NCBI RefSeq assembly: GCF_020520425.1
Contig: NC_079492.1
Location: 38,319,542-38,383,541 of the forward strand
Reading direction: 5' to 3'
Origin: Spinacia oleracea
Lineage: Eukaryota > Streptophyta > Magnoliopsida > Caryophyllales > Amaranthaceae
DNA length: 64,000 nt
In this document: piece by piece, positions 32,380 to 44,300 of the stretch
Layout of the letters: the number at the start of each line of letters is the position of its first letter
How positions within the stretch are numbered: the stretch's first letter is position 1
Position numbers and translations under genes: made by a program
Notes under the pieces: generated by a model
What the model saw: only the letters and a program-made list of their open reading frames with translations
Databases searched by the model: none
Told to the model about the DNA's origin: nothing

Positions 32380-35300
32380 ATGGACGGTTGGAGAAGGCCT
32401 CCACCAATGCAGAGTAGGGAAAGAAATGTCAAGAAATTCTGTGACTTCCATAATGAGCACGGCCACCTAACAGAGGACTGCAGAGACCTCAAAGACAACA
32501 TTGAGGATATGGTCAGAAAGGGGTATTTTTCGCAGTATAGGGCGAGACAAGGAAATGGTAACAACAACTCGATGGGGGAAAACTCTGCCAATTCATACCG
32601 GCCACAACAGCAAAATCAACAACAATACCCTAGAATCGAACAGCCATATCAGCCACCTAGAATCGAGCAAAAACAGCCGGAAACCAGTGCCAGAGCAGAA
32701 CAGAGGGATGGCGGGAAAAAACCACCCGTGTATGTAATTTCTGGCGGTCCAGTCCACGGAGGGACGATAAGCGGCGCTAGCAGAAGTTTGGAGGAACACA
32801 GGCACATGGTAAACTATCATAACACAAGAGTATGGCCGAACCCACCCAGCATACCAGTGTTGACGTTCCCGGAATCGGATTGTAGAGGCATCATTTTCCC
32901 GCATGATGACCCGCTAGTTCTAACAATCGATATAGCAAATGCCGATGTGAACAGAGTACTGGTAGACGGCGGAAGCTCAGCAAACATCATCTTCTGGGAA
33001 GCCTTCAAACAATTGCACATACCAGAGGACGAGCTTAAAAGGGTGAACTACCCAGTAATCGGTTTCTCAGGATCTACAGTGTACCCAGAGGGTAGCATAC
33101 GGCTGCCGGTGAAAATCGGAGAGGGATCTGAAATGCGAGATCTCATGGTGGATTTCCTAATCATCAAAGTACCAGCGGCCTACAATGTGATCATCGGCCG
33201 CCCATTCATACATGACGTGCAGGCGGTAGTCTCCACCTATCACTTGACAATGATATACATGTCGAACCTGGAAAGGCCGACAAAGATAAGGGGGAGTCAG
33301 TTGGCGGCAAGATCCTGTTACTTGACTGCTTTGAGAACACCGGGAAGAATGATCCCAGAAGTAAACTTGACTACTGAGCCGGCAAGGCAAGAAGTAAACT
33401 GGACTATTGAGCCGGCAAGGCAAGAACAAAGGCCAAAAAAGAAGAACGGCACGAAAAGAGGTCGAACTGACCTAGACATGGAACACTTTGATGAGAGACC
33501 GGTATCAGCACCAAGACCAATGCCAGATGGTCTGACAGAAAATATTGAGCTGGAGGTTGGAAATATGGATAGAACGGTCGTAATCGGTACAGAAATGGGG
33601 AATGACATGAAGATCAACCTCATAAGCTTGCTAAGAGAGCACGCAGACATCTTTGCATTCTCATCGGATGAGATGCCTGGTATCGATCCAGAGATAATGG
33701 TCCACCGGTTAAACGCCGACAGAAATGTTAGGCCAGTACGGCAGAAAAATCGTAATTTCTCCACGGAAAAAATGGCAGCAATACAAGAAGAGGTGGATAA
33801 ACTGCTGGCGGCAGGTTTCATTGAGCCATGTGATTACCCTGAATGGTTGGCAAATGTAGTAATGGTAAAAAAGCCGAATGGGTCATGGAGAATGTGTGTA
33901 GATTTCACCAACCTTAACAGAGCGTGTCCGAAAGATTTCTACCCACTACCAAGGATTGATAGGCTGGTAGACTCTACTAGCGGCCACGCAATGCTCAGTT
34001 TCCTAGATGCTTTCTCAGGATATCATCAGGTCAGCCTGCATAAATCAGACAGGAAGAAGGCGGCTTTTATCACGGATGCAGGAGTTTTCTGTTACAAGGC
34101 AATGCCATTTGGGTTGAAAAATGTAGGGGCAACGTATCAAAGGCTGGTCGACAAGGTGTTTGCCGACCAAAAAGGCAGAAACGTGGAGGTCTATGTAGAC
34201 GACTCTATCGTAAAAAGCCGGAAAGAGGAGGATCATATTACCGATCTCCGAGAAACTTTCGAGACTTTGAGAAAGTACAGGATGAAATTAAACCCGAAAA
34301 AATGCGTCTTCGGAGTAAGATCAGGAAAATTCCTGGGGTTCTTAGTCAGCGAGCGTGGCATAGACGCTAACCCTGAAAAAGTAGAAGCAATCATCAGTCT
34401 GCCGCAACCCAAAAGTGTAAAAGACATACAGCGGTTGACAGGAAAAATGGCCGCCTTGAACAGATTTGTGAGCAAGTCGACAGACAAGCAAATGCCCTTC
34501 TTCACAACCTTGAGGCAAAACAAGAAATTCAAATGGGGACCGGCAGAGCAAGAGGCTTTTGAATCTCTAAAAAGTCACCTGAAGAACCTACCAACAATAG
34601 CAAGGGCGAAGGAGGGCGGAAAATTACAGTTGTACATATCGGCATCACCAAAAACAGTCGCAGCAGTAATGGTAGCCGAAACAGAAAACAAAGGGCAGCA
34701 ACCAGTATATTTTGTGAGCCATGTGCTAAACGGCCCAGAAACAAGATACACGTTGGTGGAGAAAATGGCATATGCAGTCCTTATCGCGGCTAGAAATTTA
34801 AGACCATACTTTGACGCGCATACAATCGAAGTGCTGACAAACTTCCCTCTCGAAAAAGCCATTAGCAAGCTAGATACATCAGGCAGGCTGCTAAAGTGGG
34901 CAATAGAGTTGTCCGAATTTGACTTGGAATTCCGGCCAAGAACTGCAATCAAAGCCCAGGCATTGGCGGACTTCATAGTTGAAGCGTCATACCAAGAGGA
35001 TGAAATACAAGCTGAAGTATGGGAGGTGTCAGTGGATGGTTCAGCTGCGCAGACAGGCAGCGGGGCCGGAATAATCATGAAATCGCCAGGAGGAGACATC
35101 TTTGAGTATGCTATAAAGTTTATGTTCAACGCGTCAAATAATGAGGCAGAATACGAGGCAGCAATCGCCGGCATCCAAATGTGCCTCGCAGCAGATGCCA
35201 AAAGAGTAACATTGACAACAGACTCCCAGCTAGTAGCAAGTCAATTCAGCGGAGAGTACGAGGCCAAAGAACCTTCAATGGTAAAATACCTGGAAAAGTT

Positions 35301-36219
35301 GAGGTCAGTGTCGGCTCAGCTAGAGAAATTCAGCATTAATCTGGTACCCCGAGCAGAAAATACGCTGGCAGATGCGCTATCAAAGTTAGCAAGTTCGAAT
35401 ATAGCCGACTTGAAAAGAATAGTCATGATGGAAGTCATGAATAAGCGAAGTACGGAGTCGGAAGAACTACGGGTCATGGCCATCACGACTACTTCAGAAT
35501 GGTACGATAATATCCAAACATACATACAGACTGGAGCCCTACCAGCAGATTTGGCAGAAGCCAAAAGGACAAAAAGGGATGCGGTTTGGTACATCATCCT
35601 GTGGGGACGGCTGTACAAAAAGTCATTTAGCCTGCCATTCTTAAGATGCCTGACAGCATTCGAGTCAGCAAGGCTGATCGAAGAAATGCACGAAGGGACA
35701 TGTGGGAACCATGCCGGTGGAAAACCCCTTGCCATCATCTGCCAAAGACAAGGCTATTACTGGCCAACAATGTTAGAAGATTATCGAGCATATGTAAAAA
35801 AGTGCGAGAAATGCCAAAAGTTTTCAGCTGTGATAAACTTGCCAGCCAATGATTTGATGCCCATTCTAAACCCAATCCCATTCGCGCAATGGGGAATGGA
35901 CATTGTTGGACCATTCCCAATGGCGGTCGGAGGACGCAAGTTCTTAATAGTAGCAGTGGACTACTTCACCAAGTGGATAGAAGCGGAGCCGGTAGCAAAA
36001 ATAACGGCAAACCAGGTGAAAAGGTTCATATGGAAAAACATAATAACGAGATTCGGACTGCCGCAGGCAATAGTTTTTTATCATGGATCACAATTTGATT
36101 GTGCACCCATACAATGCTTCCTGGGATTATACAGGGTAAAGTTAGCCCACTCATCAGTATGTCACCCACAAAGCAATGGGAAAGCAGAGGCGGTGAATAA
36201 GAAATCCTGGCTGCGTTGA
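32380..36219 (+). pseudogene. pol: Gypsy pol: protease, RT, RNase H, aRNase H, integrase
   Basis: About 1,279 codons in frame with gag. From the first Met: a zinc-finger-like CDFHNEHGHLTEDC at residues 21-34; protease LVDGGSSANI near 194; RT from about 478, with FSGYHQVSLHKSD and YVDD at about 605 (34192-34203); a degenerate Ty3 RNase H about 745-830 (first Asp absent); an archaeal-type RNase H about 880-1010 with SVDGSAA, NNEAEYEAA, TTDSQLVAS and ENTLADALSKL, all four acids kept; and integrase with the H-H-C-C finger (HEGTCGNH ... CEKC) and MDIVGPF. The second integrase Asp is lost: VFYHGSQFD stands where SDNGTQFD is usual. One missing base near 36200 shifts the frame to TGA at 36217. Confidence 0.9.
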
Positions 36220-36734
36220 AAAAGAAACTAGAAGACTGTAAAGGCAAATGGGCAGATCTTATGCCAGAAATTTTGTGGTGCAACAGAACTTCTATCAAGG
36301 AGGCTACCGGCGAGAGTCCGTTTAAGATAAGCTTCGGGTCTGAGGCGGTCATACCGGTAGAAATGGCTCTGCCAACCATGCGAATCCAGCATTACGATGA
36401 GGAAAGAAACGATCAGCTGCTACGACATCAGTTGGACTTCATGCCAGAAATCCGCATGAAAGGAGAAATCAGTTCGGCAGCATACAAAAGCAGAATGAGC
36501 AGAGCATACAACAAGAAAGTGAAACACCGGCCTCTAGGAGTAGGAGACCTGGTACTACGGAGAACGGCCGCAACAGGAAAAGGAAATGCTCAAGGAAAAC
36601 TGACAGCAAATTGGGAAGGACCATACCAGATATGGGAGGAAATTGTTCCTGGGTCATACCGGTTAATGCAGATGGATGGTACCACGCTCAAGAAATCCTG
36701 GAATGCCAGTACTCTGAGAAAGTACTATGTTTGA
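36216..36734 (+). pseudogene. pol: Gypsy integrase C-terminal region after the frameshift
   Basis: The frame that continues pol after a one-base deletion near 36200. It shows typical Gypsy integrase text: LWCNRTSIKEATGESPF, SFGSEAVIPVE, then GDLVLRRT and the DNA-binding end NWEGPYQIWEE to SGSYRL-like residues, ending LRKYYV before TGA. No chromodomain, as usual for Tat. Confidence 0.85.
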
Positions 36735-37489
36735 AAAAGTGTAATGATGGTGTGTGAGCAGACTGACTGCACTAGCAGTCTGCATTTTGCTGTTAAGTAT
36801 AATTAGGACGGTCCTCAAATACGACCAGTCCATAAATGAAGGAAGAAAAGAGCAAAAAACAAACATTTCATAAATCCACACACAAAGGTAATGTATGGAT
36901 GTGATCAGTAGCAGTAAAGAAAATAAATGCCGTATGGGCACTTTACTGTGAAGCGTAGCAGTCCATAATAAGTTGATGTGATTAGTGGCCTTGGAGAAAA
37001 TAAATGCCGTTAAGGGGCATTCCATTGCGAAGCGTAACATTCAACGAAGGGCATAAATAATAATAAAGGCCGTATAGGCACTCGTGTGTAAAACATGGCG
37101 CTCAAACACATTAAAACAATATCACGAAAAAGCCGATAACAAGCATATTTTTTAACGAAAAGATGGTAAATATAAACGGCAAAATAAGCAATCACATTAC
37201 TAGTCATAAATACAATTACAACAGAAAAAACGAAAAACCGACAGCCATCACCAAAAAATCTTGCGAAGTGATTAGCCGATCACAAGGCACAAAGGATGTC
37301 GATTAAAAACCGACACCCCTACAATAATACGATGTTCTAAGATATTTTACATCAACATTAAGTGCCCTAACAACATTTGGCAAAAAGTCAAAAGCCATCC
37401 GCCAAAACTAAAAAACCCTAACATGTATTAGGCCGACTGGGAAAAGTAGAGGATCCGCAAGAAGAGGAGGGTGATGACTGCCAAGACCG
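36735..37489. other. Spacer between pol and the antisense gene
   Basis: No gene. 36900-37100 has three diverged copies of AATAAATGCCGT...GGCA followed by a GCGTA-type motif, at about 36920, 36998 and 37060. It may contain the polyadenylation region for both pol (+) and the antisense gene (-). Confidence 0.5.
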
Positions 37490-40400
37490 TCAAACGGCAT
37501 GCTCATCACCAGACCAGTAGGAGTCTTCTGGAACTTGCAATGGGGGCAAGGTTCTCTGATTGGCATTACGAATCACAGCCTCCGGCAGCTGCTGCGGCTC
37601 AAAGCCGGTTGCAGTCTTGTATAATTCCTTCTCCTCATAAGCATCCTCGAACTCCTGCCAGGCATCCTCATCCAGCTTCTTCAGGTTACAGACAACCCGA
37701 TGAGCAGCGCACCAACCACCATTATGGCGCAGAGTAAGAAGATCATTAAACCAGTCGGACTGGAGAAGCTTATCAACAGCCCTCTTGGCGGCAGTCTTCT
37801 TCACTCCAGGCAAACTCCGGTTAAGATCGGTCAGCTCCTGAGTCAGGCCGTCTGCTCTCTCAGTTTCAGCCTTCAACTTCGGCTCGACATCTTCCAGCCT
37901 CTTGTTCGCCGCCTCCAAATCTGAAGAAGCAGTCTCCAACTTCTTCTCGCTATCCTTCAAAGCGGATTCAGCCGCCTCAGCCCGCTTCTTCAGCTCGGCA
38001 ATATCAATATTATTCTGCGTCAGCTGCATCTGGTTCCAACGATAGACATAATACAAATCCATGCTGGATTGAACAGCCTAAAATCAAAACAAAAAGCAGA
38101 TGAGTAACCAAAAATAGCCGGATAGAAAGTTGTAACAAATTAAGCAAGAAATACCTTGTACAAATCATTGAAATGCTGAGCAGCAGGGGCGTCAATCTAA
38201 CCCTGTGGCCTGTCAGCAGGAGTAATCAGATCCGGAAAAGCACGGTAGCCCAAATCCCCACCGTCTTTAGCAGAAGCGGTTGCCACCGACTCCCCACATA
38301 GCAGATCAATGTGTGGGTAGAACTGATCGGTGGGTTCACCCCCAGAAGACCCGAACCATGAATTCATTGCCTCCGGGATCTTGAAAGGTGTATCCTCAAT
38401 CCAACCGCCGGTACGCAGCGGCAGATGATAATTCAGCCGAGAATCACCAGATCGATTCTCACTACGACTAACAGGGGGCATACTAGAATTACCCCCTGTC
38501 ACAGCGGCCGACGTGGCACAATGCTGAAGTGGAGGCTCATTCTCGCCGCCACCACCCTCCACGTCCAAAATCTCAATGGACGGCTGCGGAGACGGGTGAG
38601 CCGCAACAGCAGAATCCGCCGTCTTCTTGAGAGTGTCGTCAGCGGGGAATTCATAGTTGTCAACAGCAACCGAAACATCATCGCCGCCAGCAGCCTTAGA
38701 CTTCTTAGTGGGGTCAGAGCGCCCACTAGTATGCGACAACCTCTTTTGGGTCTTTCCACCACGGCCGGTTGGATTGGATTGCATATTGGGCGGTTGCGCA
38801 GTTTTATGAATAGAGACAGAGGAGGACTTGGTTTTAGAACTGCCGGCAACGCGGTTCTTGGCAACGGTAACAGTTGAGCGTCGGGAGGAGGCCCGTGTGG
38901 AGTACGTTGATATGGTGTCGTACTTTCCTTTAGGCGGCGGAGGCTGCGTGCACACAGGTCTCCAATTCTCGTCGAATCCAAGAATTTCTTTATCCAAGGT
39001 TTTAGTACCTGCAAAGACAAAGACTCAGTTAAAGCCGGCAACGAACTTATGCAATACACAAAACTATAAATAGCAATAATAAATACATCCCATTCAGCTA
39101 AAAATATGTTTACCAAAGCAGTGGGTGTTGCAAAGGCCGACAGCAGACAAGGGCTGACTACCCAAAATATAATAGGCATTAGGGAGCCAATTTCGATTAA
39201 CAGCCTGCTTTTTGCTGAGGCCGACATCTAAAATGTCACACGCCAGATAAGCAAAAGCTTTTCTCTCCCGCCGGCCCAAACCACGCTGATTGTACTGCTC
39301 CATTCGAGGCCGGGGTTTAGTAAAAGTCCGTCGGAGAGAAAAGTCGTCAGGAACTTGAACGAAGTAAAAACGATCCTGCCAATCTTTACAGCTCGACAAA
39401 GGAGGATGCACAGTCTTCCTCTTCGTTGCGCTATACGCCGACATCCACCCTGTCTCTCCATCCTTCTTCAACCATAACAGCCGCTTGAATAAATTCAACG
39501 TCAGCGGCCATTGTTTAAACAAGCACAGCCAGACATATGAAATAACGGTTCTGATGGTAGTAGGGGTAACTTGGGCCAAGCAGACATTCCAAGCCCGAAA
39601 TATTTTCTCAACAAAAGGGTGCAGAGGAAAGCGAAGTCCAAAATCGAAATGCTTCGCATACACAGCTATATGGCCGGGAGGGCAGTAAAAAATAGTAGCA
39701 CCTTCAGGCGGCACTACCAGCTTATACTCAGCCGGTAATCCAAGAAAAGTCCCTCCATGAACCACATGATTCTTCTTTATGATCAGATCACGCCAAGTCG
39801 TCAAAATCTCGGTCGTGCGAGGAAGACTTTCTAAAGGAGGGAGTTCTTCTTTCCTATGAACATCCGTGGAGTCGTCGGTAAAATAGGGCTGCTCTTTAGC
39901 CTCATCCGCAAGAACGTCGGCCACTATCACGTCGGCCGGATCATCATCATCTGAACCAATACCATCGTCACCAATGTCTGTGTCATTCCTACCAGAAACG
40001 CAAGCATCATCACCATCACCACCCCTCTGATCATCAACATCCTTACCGGCGGGATCCTCGAAGATGGAATCACCATCAGAGTATTCGCCGGTAGCCATAT
40101 CTATGTCATCATTAACAGGCTCTTTACCAGGGCGGCGGCCGCTAGTGCTAGCCGGTTGTTCTGAAGCCATCCTATCAGCCTGACCAAAAGAAACACCGAA
40201 GTTGCCAGTATTAGTTCCATACTGCCCGTGGCCACTGCCGGCGGAATCCAAGAATTCCCGATAATCACGAATATAATACCGCACCGAAAGGGGAGAAACA
40301 TCTAAAACAGGCTCAGAAGCCGGAATAGGACGCTCTGACCTCATTTCCCGTATCATTCGAGCCCGTAGATGATGTAGGGCATAACAACGCTCTCTCTCAG

Positions 40401-40569
40401 CCTGACTTAAACCCTAGTCGTATATCTCACGAATGACAGTCCGTCTTAAATTAGACTGAGAAGGCGGCCTCTCCTGGGCCTAACTACAGTTACTCTCTCG
40501 GGGAACACTCCAACCGGTAAACCCAGAAGGCTGAGAAGAAGGGTTGTCCCCACCCAAATTTTTGGTCAT
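37490..40569 (-). pseudogene. Antisense gene of the Gypsy element, three exons
   Basis: Read on the minus strand: exon 1 40569-39114, donor GTAAAC; exon 2 39008-38155, acceptor TTTGCAG, donor GTATTT; exon 3 38077-37490, acceptor ATTTTAG. The phases fit exactly and give 966 codons including the stop. Exon 1 has an acidic Ser/Asp-rich part, then a conserved region with FGLRFPLHPFVEKIF (about residues 310-325) like the putative gypsy-type transposon domain PF04195. Exon 2 is Lys/Ser/Pro-rich (nuclear-signal-like KKSKAAGG). Exon 3 encodes a coiled coil (KKRAEAAESALKDSEKKLE). In-frame TAGs at 40482-40480, 40416-40414 and 38199-38197 break it; all could come from CAG. Antisense ORFs are known in some Tat elements; function unknown. 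Confidence 0.75.
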
Positions 40570-40980
40570 TTTTTTTAAGGCGGCGGATAATTAAAAAATT
40601 TGACACAGCAGAAAAGCAAAAACAAAAAAAAATATAGCAAAGAGCAGCAAAATAGAAGAGGGGGTTACCTACTATTTTTGTGGAGTTTGAAATACAAATG
40701 AAGCACGCGAAAGAGAAAAACAGGGAGAACCTACAAAAAACACAGAAATGAAGAAAAATCAAACACAAAAACAAAAGAGAGGAAGAAAAACCCGAAATTC
40801 AGTAACAATGAAAAGGGAGGCTAGTAACCTTGGAAAATCCAAACCACAACAACAGCAAAGGCTTGAAAATCAAACAGCAGCGAAGTTCAGCGAAAAACCC
40901 CAAGGGAAGAGAGAGAGAGAAAGGTCGGAATTTCAAGAGAAAAAGTGGGTGAAATGGCAAAAACTCGAAAAGTTTAAGGA

Positions 40981-40988
40981 TTTTTATA
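40981..40988 (-). promoter_or_regulatory. TATA box candidate for the antisense gene
   Basis: The minus strand reads CCTATAAAAATCC. It lies about 410 bases upstream of the first ATG (40569). No other convincing TATA element lies between. The intervening leader is A/G-rich. Confidence 0.35.
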
Positions 40989-41179
40989 GGTCAAAGGGGG
41001 GGTATGCGAAACGTCATGACCCTTAAGTCAAGCAGTTAAAAGGTCAGTTACACTCGAAATCAACGACCCAGATTAAGCGCACCAAATAAGGCCCGGGATG
41101 AAGGCCACGTGGAAGAACGTGGGTAGCAATCTCCCGCCACTTGTAAAGGTAAAAAATTCAAATAGTGCCTAATCATCCA

Positions 41180-41600
41180 AAGTATCTTCAAGGTGGCCAG
41201 TCGTCCAAATATTTTATCAAGGGGGCTAGTCGCCCAAATTACTTTATCAAGGTGGCCAGTCGTCAAAATATTTTATCAAGGGGGCTAGTTGCCCAATTAC
41301 TTTATCAAAGAGGCCAGTCGTCCAAATATTTTATCAAGGGGGCTAGTTGCCCAAATTTTTTCGAAGGTGCTAGTCATCCAAATATTTTTCAAAGGGGCTA
41401 GTCGTCCAAATATTTTTCAAGGAGGCTAGTCGTCCAATTATTTTTTCAGAGGGGCCAGTCGTCCAAATATTTTATCAAGGGGGCTAGTTGCCCAAATTTT
41501 TTCGAAGGGGCTAGTCGTCCAAATATTTTTCAAAGGGGCTAGTCGTCCAATTATTTTGTCAAGGGGGCTAGTTGCCCAAATTTTTTCGAAGGGCCTAGCA
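41180..41600 (+). repeat. Minisatellite built from polypurine-tract-like units
   Basis: About 14 units averaging near 29 bp, such as AAGGGGGCTAGTTGCCC and AGTCGTCCAAATATTTT. The GGGGGCTAGT core equals the core of the true polypurine tract at 41794-41805. A further GAGGGGGCTAGTTGTAC copy lies near 41697-41713, about 100 bases before the real LTR junction. Confidence 0.75.
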
Positions 41601-41793
41601 ATCTGGCTCATTCATTCGGAGAAAAGGCAGTCGGCAAACTGTTCGCAGTATTTCCTCAAAAACACTCGCAACACAGTCAGCGCCCGCGCTTCCCTCTGAG
41701 GGGGCTAGTTGTACCACCAGGTATCAAAATAGTACTTATTTTTTCCCATTTTTTCAGAGCAAGCGCAGCAATTGTCATATATGCGCTTACTCT

Positions 41794-41805
41794 GAGGGGG
41801 CTAGT
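41794..41805 (+). promoter_or_regulatory. Polypurine tract of the Gypsy element
   Basis: GAGGGGGCTAGT directly precedes the 3' LTR start TGTACGGGG. Confidence 0.75.
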
Positions 41806-42267
41806 TGTACGGGGTGTCCTACCGGCACCACTTGGTACCGGCAGAACTCCCCATATGTCAACTTCAACCTACAGGTAATCTGGTCATCTTAGGTAAACAG
41901 CACCTACTGGCAATATTTGGAAGACCCCTACCGGCGTTATCATGAAGACAACTACCAAGGGTCACTATCAACAGGTCGCTATCTAACTACAAAGGACCCA
42001 CCTGATCGTACCCTTGGATTGGTCTATATAAGGAGCACCTCATTTATTGCTATGAGGTACACAAACACTTAACACACTTCTTTCTTACTCTCTGATTATC
42101 TCTTAATCACTTCTTAATCCCTCAGTAATCTTACTTAAGCATCGGAGGGGGGATCCTCGAACCACCCCCGAGGCTAGTTAATCCAATCTGTTGTGCAGAT
42201 ATCAACCGGCACTCTCAACAGGAATCAAGTATCCCACAGTCAGCTGTTTCATTCCACACCCGGAACA
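41806..42267 (+). repeat. 3' LTR of the Gypsy element (462 bp)
   Basis: Nearly identical to 30493-30957; I count five substitutions and two one-base indels. TATATAAG lies at 42024-42031. Confidence 0.92.
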
Positions 42268-42272
42268 CATAC

Positions 42273-43286
42273 CAAATATGCACTATATTTGGTCAAACCC
42301 AATGTACCTTTTAGCTAACTTTTAAACATATATTGACATAAATTAATTATTAAAATTGATTTTATTATTAACCATAATATTAATATAAAAATATATTTAA
42401 ATGTAACTCTACATTTTTAGGATGTGCCGAGGGTTTCCAATATCGATAAATTCAAACTCGTCCCATCACCAAGGTGGGTACATGTTATTCAGCAACAAAT
42501 ATTTATTTATTAGTAAATCATCTATGTATATCTTATTCGTTAGCCCAATCTAAAATCCAAACGCACCCCATCATCAAGGTGTGATGCACATTTTATATAT
42601 CAAAACGTTAATTTTGCACGAAATTTTATGTATAAGTGATATTTCAATTCTTTGCATGCATGCCGCATGTAACTCAAACCAATATCCTCCTTACCATTGT
42701 ACGTTAAAAAAAATCTTGACTCCACCGAATTATTATGGTGTACTTTTTTTTTCCATTATCCTTGTGTATTTAATGTGATTTAGATTTAGTTAATTTCCCG
42801 TTGAAATTAAGGATTTTTGCATCTAATATGTTTTCTTTAAAAAAGTACGCAAAAGTAAGTTTCTAACTTTACATTTTTCTAAGCATGAAATAATCAGAGA
42901 TTGAATCATACTGAAAAATATTATTTGTTAGTAAGATACATAACTTTGTTCATGTGAATAACCTTGTCTTGCATATAAAGCATTTTTCAACGGGCTGATA
43001 TTTTTGTTTTTGTAGACACAATTATATCTATTATACTCCGTATAAGCCAACTCTTGAAATAAAGTCAAAAAATGATTTCTCTTTCTTATTTATTGAATAA
43101 CGTCACTACAATTTTCATACTAAAAAATATTATTTGTTAGTAAAATACATAACTATGTTCATGTTGAAGCTTGTCTTGGATACAAAACATTTTTCAGCGA
43201 GCTGAGATTTTTGTTTTTATAAACACAATTATCTCTATTATATAAGTCAACTGACATAAAGTCAAAAAATATTTCTCTTTCTTATT
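42273..43286. other. Intergenic DNA with a direct repeat
   Basis: No gene. From about 42905 to 43295 a unit of about 190-200 bp occurs twice in tandem (each from AAAAATATTATTTGTTAGTAA to TTATTTATTGAATA). A third, partial copy follows the Mutator-like element at 44292-44335, so that element inserted at the end of a repeat unit. Confidence 0.65.
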
Positions 43287-43295
43287 TATTGAATA

Positions 43296-44291
43296 GGATA
43301 ATTTGTAATTATTAATCCAACATTTGCCTGATTTTCTTTAATAAGCCTATCTATGCGATATTTCTAAATAATTCAACCTTTATGACCCAACTACTATTAT
43401 TAAGCCTAACAAGTTACTAACCTGCTATAGGCGGTATTCACCCTTACGTGGCATATAACAATTATAATTTTTTTCCCCTTATTTTCTTTAATTGCTATTT
43501 TAATTTTCGTTCCTCTCTCCTCTGCGATTTTCTGCTTCATCTCTGCACTCCTCTCTATTATTTATCTTCTACCTCTTCTCCACCATTTTCGATCCCTCAT
43601 ACGGTCATACCTCTCCATTCGAAGTTCATCAAAAATAATCAGCAATTGCTATGGCTGGGGTAAAGCAATTGCCTGTTGGATCTGGATCTTCTTCAAATTC
43701 AAGGTTTTTTTTTCTTTCTAAATTTTCAAAAAGACCACAATAACCAACATCCCACAACATAAAAAAAAAAACTATATTATTGCAACAACTCGGGTTTTTA
43801 CGAACTGACCATCAAGGAAGCCCAAAATTCAAAATTTACCAAAAAAGGAACAAAAAACGCTAAGGTTCGTAAGTTCACCTTCAATTGTACGATTTTGGAG
43901 ACGAAATTTGAATGCGCGTGGATGAAGTCACCTATTTCCACAAGAAAATCGCTGATGATGTCATGAATCAGTTCAATTGTGGTTGAAGCAGCAGTAATGG
44001 AGGAGAGAGGAATTGAAACACGGTACAGAGAAGAGAAGGGTTAAGGGTTTTTTGAAAAAAAATGAAATCCTTGTTTAGGTGGCAAGTGATGATGACGTGT
44101 CCAATATTTTAGGAGGGAAACCAACTTTAGGTTGTCAACGTTTTTAACGTTGACTTTGTAGCAGGTAACCGGTCATCTAGGCTTAATAATAGTAGTTGGG
44201 TCATAAAGGTTGGATTATTTAGAAATATCGCATAGATAGGCTTAATTAAAGAAAATCGGGCAAAGGTTGGATTAATAATTACAAATTTTCC
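43296..44291. mobile_element. Mutator-like element A (996 bp), with a carried exon
   Basis: The long terminal inverted repeats begin GGATAATTTGTAATTATTAA and end with the complement, AAATTTTCC. TATTGAATA flanks it on both sides (43287-43295 and 44292-44300), the 9-bp duplication of Mutator elements. Inside, ATG at 43651 opens 53 bases (MAGVKQLPVGSG, then Ser/Asn-rich) that end at a GT donor-like site (43704). From about 43790 another open stretch contains FECAWMKSPIS. No transposase. The same parts occur inverted in copy B at 54767-55903. Confidence 0.85.
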
Positions 44292-44300
44292 TATTGAATA

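Larger units (their letters stand above)
30493..42267 (+). mobile_element. Ty3/Gypsy LTR retrotransposon, Tat-type, with an antisense gene
   Basis: The LTRs (TGTACGGGGT ... CCGGAACA) are flanked by the 5-bp duplication CATAC at 30488-30492 and 42268-42272. Gag, protease, RT, RNase H, a second archaeal-type RNase H and integrase follow on the + strand; the second RNase H marks the Tat (Tat/Ogre/Retand) group. A long region between pol and the 3' LTR holds a three-exon gene on the minus strand. LTRs differ by about five substitutions and two single-base indels over 462-465 bp, so the insertion is fairly young. Three nonsense codons in gag, a frameshift and a mutated integrase make it non-autonomous. 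Confidence 0.92.

Noticed and set aside
32156..36657. Numerous frames on the minus strand and other phases of the Gypsy gag-pol
   Set aside because: Shadows of the main gag-pol frame. The antisense gene proper begins only beyond 37490.
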